Origin: Trema orientale
Lineage: Eukaryota; Streptophyta; Magnoliopsida; Rosales; Cannabaceae
NCBI GenBank assembly: GCA_002914845.1
Contig: JXTC01000221.1
Coordinates: forward strand, 62,001 to 126,000
Direction of reading: 5' to 3'
Length of the DNA: 64,000 nucleotides
Shown one piece after another: positions 61,645-64,000 of the stretch (within the stretch, counting starts at the first letter, position 1; every line of letters begins with the position of its first letter). Made by a program: the position numbers and the translations under genes. The notes under the pieces are model-generated. The model did not search any database, had not been told where the DNA came from, and was given only the letters and a program-made list of their open reading frames with translations.

Positions 61645-63126
61645 AGCTTGAGGACAGACAAATATTCAAGTTCAGGGGTATTTGATGAGTGATTAATTCA
61701 CTCACAATTTAAGTATCATTCTACTCAAATAATTGAAAGTTCTCAAGCATTTTTGGTGGTTTAATATGTTTTTGTTTTGTTTTTTCAGTTCTTGTGAATA
61801 AATAAGAATCAAGATAAATTGGTACCAAATATAGGTATTTCAACCCTTTGGATGAAAGTTGAGTATGATACGAATACAATACAATGAAAATAAGGCAAAA
61901 CGGAGTTAAAACGAAGAACGACACCCCAGGGAAGAAAAGTTATCGTGTTAAGTTCTAGAATCGAGAGCACCGCGGTGCTATCTGGAAATCAGACTTCCAA
62001 AGACTAGAGTACCGCAGGATTTACTAGGGAGTGCCAGGCGCTACCCAGCATCCTGAAGCTTGTTTTTAGCAAGTTTTTAAGGCTAATCTCAATCCTTGGT
62101 GCTGTCTGATAGAATGGTTGATATTCCACCTGACTTAAGTCATCTTGGAATTCCTTAAATATACCCTTGGGCCTCCATTTCAAGGTGTGAAGAGTTAGAG
62201 AGGAAATAAAACAAAGAGAACTCAAAAATCCTAGAGAGGAAGGAGCTTGGAACAAAAATATTAGAGAGAATGCTTGAAAGAGTGGCTTGAAGAGATTGAA
62301 ACTTGAAGTTTTACCTCTACAAAAGAGATTTCTCTTCATCTTTCTCACCCTAATTTCATTTGAATTTTGTATTATGCTTGATTATTGAATATATTTGAAT
62401 ATATGAAATTCTTATTGAAATTAGTATTGGATTCTCCTATGTTGAACTTATTGTTATATGCTTGGGGAATGATGTAGCTTAAATTTTGATTCTACGTCTT
62501 AATTTCCAATATGTTCTTTGGTGTTATTCTTGAATTTATTTATGCTATTATATGCTTAATGCTTCTCAACTAATTAGTTATAACTTGGTTTCTAAAATTT
62601 GGCACTTAAGAAAGGAAATTTTAGAAATAACTATAGTATAGTATAACTTGGGATTTTATAGAGTTTGAGAGAACCTATAATTCTTTTGAAACCATGATCA
62701 AAGAACCATTGAACATAATAAATTCTTAAATTCTAAGTTCGGAATAGAGATATTGGAACTGGGAATTAGGAATGATTTCACTCGGTACTCGAGAGAGGGC
62801 ATAGAAATATCTTTGGGTTCTTGGCTTATAAACTAGGAATAATTGATTAGAATACAATTGGTGATCAAAAGACATATTTGATAGGTAAATTCAATCCTCT
62901 AGTACATATTTTATTTTTGTATTTCTATTTATATTTGTATTTATTTAAGTTATAAATTCATATAGTTTGGTTGCCTAAATAAAATTAGATCACGATAATT
63001 CTGGTACTTACCGATAATTTAATACCTAATTCCTTATGGGATTGACAACTCTATACTTATCACTTTATTACTTGATTACGACCCATGTACTTGCGATTAT
63101 TTTACGTATATATATTTAACATAACA
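61645..63126 (+). mobile_element. Ty3/gypsy Tat/Ogre-like 3' end (PPT and LTR)
   Basis: AGCTTGAGGACAGACAAATA and TTCAGGGGTAT (a polypurine tract) directly precede an LTR-like start TGATGAGTG at 61683. This is the order and wording I recall for the 3' end of Tat/Ogre elements. Near the other end CCTTATGGGATTGACAAC and CATGTACTTGCGATTAT match the usual LTR tail. The 3' boundary (AACATAACA, about 63126) is tentative. No coding domains remain. Confidence 0.5.
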
Positions 63127-63790
63127 GGTAGGTCATTAAAGATTTGGAGGATGATATATCTAGGACAAAATGAATGTAAAGAACATACCACATAATATGG
63201 GAAGAAGATTTTGCAAACTTAGAGTCAAACAACGAAGAGAAAAATGAATAAGATTTTATTCTTTCTTATATTTTAAGGGATTTAACTCCCAAACATTTTT
63301 ATCATTTCGTTAGTAGTTTCTTTCTTGAGTAATGAGTACTCTTTTTCCTGGTTATAACTTTTTTTCTATTGAGTTTTATCTATCTAGATTTTAATGAGGC
63401 TCGTATAATTTCCTTTTTTTAGGTCTTTTATAGTTACTATTGCTTTTAGGTTATAAGCTCTAAACTCTTGTTCTCTTTTCTTCTATTTTTTTTATTAATA
63501 ATAATTATCTTTTGAGGGTCATTCAGCAAGGAATTGTTGAGATAATTAGGTGTCAACCTAATTGGGATATTTTTACTCTCTACTGATGCCTTTTCATATT
63601 GACAGACTTTCATTCAAAAGAAAAAAGAAGAATTTTCAAATAACTATGACTTTATGATTAAGTAGGTACAATGCAGACCTTGCTAATATAAAATTTTATA
63701 TTAAATTTACGTTTCTTTTTTTTATATTAATTTGAAACATTTGAAAAAAAAAAGATAAAAAGGATACTAAAACTAATAAAATTTACTAAT
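63127..63790. other. Unassigned AT-rich DNA
   Basis: Between the LTR tail and the right ACGACA-rich block. No feature recognised. Confidence 0.4.
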
Positions 63791-64000
63791 TAGATGGGCC
63801 AATTTTGGCTCAAAAAGATTGGCACGTCCAGGTACCTGGGTTGGCACAGCACGTTAGAGCAAGGACAGTGATTTTATACTATGGGCCGAGACGTCACGAC
63901 ACGACTAAAAAGTGAGTATGGCACAATACGAAAGCATGCTTATGCCTAACTTAAATGGACAATGCCAATATAACACGACACCTTTGGATCCAATATGTCA

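Larger units (their letters stand above)
61352..64000. mobile_element. ACGACA-rich element hosting an LTR retrotransposon fragment; runs off the window
   Basis: The left part (61352-61575) has many CACGACA, ACGACATG and GGCACGA motifs after a start GCTGTTAAGAGGGCC. The same motif type returns at 63795-64000 (GGCACGTCC, CACGACACGAC). Such subterminal repeats mark some plant non-autonomous DNA elements. The middle is occupied by retrotransposon DNA. The right end lies outside the window. Confidence 0.45.

Overview
The window is plant nuclear DNA, most likely from a eudicot. The evidence is intron-bearing genes for a class I HD-Zip factor, chloroplast pyridoxal reductase, plastid/peroxisomal 6-phosphogluconolactonase and a Yellow Stripe-like transporter, a MIR166 precursor, a nuclear tRNA-Leu, and AT-rich intergenic DNA full of MITEs, SINEs and decayed transposons. 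The species cannot be told from the sequence. One assembly gap (Ns) lies at 23605-24133. I see no prokaryotic, organellar or viral cassette and no obvious multi-gene novel system.

Layout. 0.1-1.1 kb: a GC-rich intronless gene for a seven-helix membrane protein (minus strand). 1.1-13.3 kb: AT-rich, protein-gene-poor DNA holding several transposons and, on the minus strand, a MIR166 hairpin (7459-7633). 13.4-14.2 kb: HD-Zip I factor of the ATHB-7/12 type. 15.3 kb: tRNA-Leu(UAG). 15.6-18.5 kb: PLR1-type pyridoxal reductase, nine exons. 19.8-21.5 kb: ubiquitin-eL40 fusion (minus strand, five exons). 21.6-27.9 kb: transposon-rich DNA, including nested retroposons directly upstream of a PGL3-type 6-phosphogluconolactonase (28.0-30.2 kb). 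34.0-35.4 kb: a tandem repeat of about 512 bp in three copies. 36.0-40.0 kb: a TBC Rab-GAP gene with two alternative first exons. 41.5-43.0 kb: cytochrome b5 (minus strand) carrying a SINE-in-MITE in intron 1. 44.3-50.1 kb: an intact seven-exon YSL metal-nicotianamine transporter (minus strand) with a decayed downstream duplicate that keeps a piece of its last exon. 50.1-64 kb: no intact gene; a dead PIF/Harbinger element that landed inside a MITE, further MITEs, and the 3' end of a Tat/Ogre-like LTR retrotransposon.

The genes are unrelated housekeeping, regulatory and transport loci, as is usual in a plant chromosome; they do not form a pathway cluster. PLR1 (vitamin B6 salvage) and PGL3 (oxidative pentose phosphate pathway) are both plastid enzymes, but their proximity looks incidental. 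Exon models were built by eye from reading frame, GT-AG junctions and remembered family sequence. All exon sums divide by three and give the family's usual protein lengths (128 aa ubiquitin-eL40, 134 aa cytochrome b5, 670 aa YSL, 368 aa PLR1).
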